Shown piece after piece: positions 7,673-9,150 of a DNA stretch of 9,150 bases. Below the pieces are notes generated by a model. The model was given only the letters and a program-made list of their open reading frames with translations. It ran no database searches and was not told where the DNA came from. Within the stretch, counting starts at the first letter, position 1. Each line of letters begins with the position of its first letter. The translations under genes and the position numbers were made by a program. Source of the stretch: Flavobacteriales bacterium (GTDB lineage: Bacteria; Bacteroidota; Bacteroidia; Flavobacteriales; Flavobacteriaceae). The stretch lies in assembly GCA_015494775.1 (NCBI GenBank), contig WGAP01000174.1, forward strand, positions 1 to 9,150, written 5' to 3'.

Positions 7673-9150
7673 TCATGTCTGAATAACCCCCGGATTAAAG
7701 GGCTCGGGCGGACGGTGGTCGGCCGTTTGGATACCTTCGGAAATCCACCGGCGGGTTTCCACGGGGTCGATAACGGCATCCACCCACAGGCGGGCGGCTG
7801 CGTAGTAGGGCGAAATTTGTTCGTCATAGGTCCGTTGAATGTTTTCCAGCAGTTTACGCTCGGTTGCAGGGTCGATGGTTTTACCTTGTTTTTTGAGCCG
7901 TGCTTCTTCGATTTGCAGGAGCACTTTGGATGCCGAAGCGCCGCTCATCACGGCAATTTCGGCCGTAGGCCAGGCCACCATCAAGCGCGGGTCGTAGGCG
8001 CGACCGCACATGGCGTAATTTCCGGCGCCGTAGGAATTGCCCACAACTACGGTAAACTTGGGCACCGTTGAATTGCTCACGGCTTGCACCATTTTGGCGC
8101 CGTCTTTGATAATGCCGCCGTGTTCGGCCCGGCTGCCCACCATAAAGCCCGTAACATCCTGCAAAAACACTAGCGGAATGCCCTTTTGGTTGGCCGTCAT
8201 AATAAAACGGGCCGCCTTGTCGGCCGAGTCGGAATAAATCACGCCGCCCACTTGCATTTCGCCGCGGGCGTTGCGCACCACCGTGCGTTGATTGGCCACA
8301 ATGGCCACGGCCCAGCCGTCGATGCGGGCATAGCCGGTAATCAGGGTTTTGCCGTAGTCCGGCTTGTATTCGTCGAAACTTCCTGCATCCACCAGGGTTT
8401 CCAACACTTCGTACATATCGTAGGGCTCGGAACGCTTGACCGGAATGAGTCCGTAAACTTCTTCGGGCTTGCGGGCCGGCGCTTTGGGCTCGATGCGGTT
8501 GAATCCCGCCCGCACGGGAGCTTTGATTTTGCGCACAATACGCCGGATTTTGTCCAGCGCTTCGCGGTCGTCGGCCGCCTTATGGTCCACCACGCCCGAA
8601 ATGGCCGTTTGCGTAGTGGCGCCGCCCAGGGTTTCGTTGTCCACATCCTCACCAATGGCCGATTTGACCAGGTAACTGCCTGCCAGAAAGATACTTCCGG
8701 TTTTATCCACAATCAAACTCTCGTCGCTCATAATGGGCAGGTAAGCCCCGCCGGCCACACAGCTACCCATCACGGCGGCTATTTGCACGATGCCCATCCG
8801 GCTCATCACCGCATTGTTGCGAAAAATCCGTCCGAAATGCTCCTTGTCGGGAAAAACATCCGCCTGCAAGGGGAGGTAAACGCCCGCACTATCCACCAGG
8901 TAAATGATGGGAATGCGGTTTTCCATGGCTATTTCCTGTGCCCGCAGGTTTTTCTTGGCCGTAATGGGAAACCACGCACCGGCTTTGACCGTGGCATCAT
9001 TGGCCACCACAATCACTTTGCGCCCGTGTATGTATCCCAGCTTCACCACCACCCCTCCCGACGGGCACCCGCCGTGTTCGGCATACATAGCTTCGCCCGC
9101 CAATGCGCCTATTTCCAGTTGCGGACGGTCGTCGTCCAGCAAGTAGTCGA
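7673..9150 (-). CDS. Acyl-CoA carboxylase carboxyltransferase (beta) subunit, methylcrotonyl-CoA carboxylase-like (5' partial)
   Basis: Cytoplasmic subunit that transfers the carboxyl group from biotin to an acyl-CoA. About 491 residues are visible; the N-terminus lies beyond the right edge, since the frame stays open to nt 9150 and TTG 9142 is an internal Leu codon. Numbered from that codon: the first crotonase-like half has VIVVANDATVKAGAWFPIT (43-61), LRAQEIA (66-72), YLVDSAGVYLPLQ (81-93) and oxyanion-type GSCVAGGAY (126-134). The second half has VFLQDVTGFMVG (325-336), EHGGIIKDGAKMV (340-352), GNSYGAGNYAMCGRAYDP (368-385) and WPTAEIAVMSG (391-401). These match MccB-type subunits more than propionyl-CoA types. 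The order of blocks and the FNPGVIQT end look complete. A segment near 285-299 is longer than in classic MccB. Substrate cannot be fixed from sequence: methylcrotonyl-CoA is the best guess. No partner biotin subunit is in the window. Confidence 0.9.
   Translation of the reverse strand, partial: DYLLDDDRPQLEIGALAGEAMYAEHGGCPSGGVVVKLGYIHGRKVIVVANDATVKAGAWFPITAKKNLRAQEIAMENRIPIIYLVDSAGVYLPLQADVFPDKEHFGRIFRNNAVMSRMGIVQIAAVMGSCVAGGAYLPIMSDESLIVDKTGSIFLAGSYLVKSAIGEDVDNETLGGATTQTAISGVVDHKAADDREALDKIRRIVRKIKAPVRAGFNRIEPKAPARKPEEVYGLIPVKRSEPYDMYEVLETLVDAGSFDEYKPDYGKTLITGYARIDGWAVAIVANQRTVVRNARGEMQVGGVIYSDSADKAARFIMTANQKGIPLVFLQDVTGFMVGSRAEHGGIIKDGAKMVQAVSNSTVPKFTVVVGNSYGAGNYAMCGRAYDPRLMVAWPTAEIAVMSGASASKVLLQIEEARLKKQGKTIDPATERKLLENIQRTYDEQISPYYAAARLWVDAVIDPVETRRWISEGIQTADHRPPEPFNPGVIQT

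Noticed and set aside
7640..8071. Plus-strand open frame of 143 codons after the terminator
   Set aside because: It begins inside the terminator hairpin and runs antisense through the conserved end of the carboxylase gene.
7673..9142. Carboxylase as a full protein starting at TTG 9142
   Set aside because: The frame continues to the right edge of the window (Asp-Tyr-Leu-Leu-Asp), and the family has a further N-terminal stretch before this point.

Overview
The window holds almost all of one respiratory operon, a bidirectional terminator, and the tail end of a convergent gene. The operon is actABCDEF, which encodes alternative complex III (ACIII), a quinol:cytochrome c/oxidase oxidoreductase unrelated in structure to the bc1 complex. 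The source is most likely a member of the Bacteroidota. The reasons are the fused molybdopterin-like/iron-sulfur ActB with its Tat-plus-lipobox N-terminus, the A-B-C-D-E-F gene order, the weak or absent Shine-Dalgarno sequences, and the sequence style of both the Act subunits and the downstream carboxylase. Base composition looks close to balanced. I cannot place it to genus.

Layout: actA (pentaheme cytochrome c, 5' end off the left edge, ends 710), actB (735-3884), actC (3896-5314), actD (5311-5811, overlapping actC by 4 bp), actE (5816-6397), actF (6404-7600). A 12-bp hairpin flanked by A and T runs follows at 7622-7655. On the minus strand, an acyl-CoA carboxylase carboxyltransferase (beta) subunit of the methylcrotonyl-CoA carboxylase type runs from beyond the right edge to 7673. 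Gaps between act genes are 4 to 24 bp, so they are almost certainly one transcript. Its promoter lies left of the window.

How the genes work together, from family knowledge: ActC, an NrfD/PsrC-type membrane protein, oxidises menaquinol. Electrons are thought to pass to the iron-sulfur clusters of ActB and then to the c hemes of ActA and ActE at the periplasmic face, and on to a terminal oxidase. ActF is a second membrane subunit related to ActC, and ActD is a small two-helix subunit. All key motifs are intact here: five CXXCH in ActA, one in ActE, and four cluster-binding motifs in ActB, one with a Cys-to-Thr change that fits a [3Fe-4S] cluster.

I found no sign of an undescribed system. The points worth a second look are the absence of terminal oxidase genes directly after actF, the substituted cluster ligand in ActB, the double targeting signal of ActB, and an extra short segment in the carboxylase. 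No RNA genes, mobile elements, CRISPR arrays or sizeable repeats were seen. No stretch above 300 bases lacks a gene.
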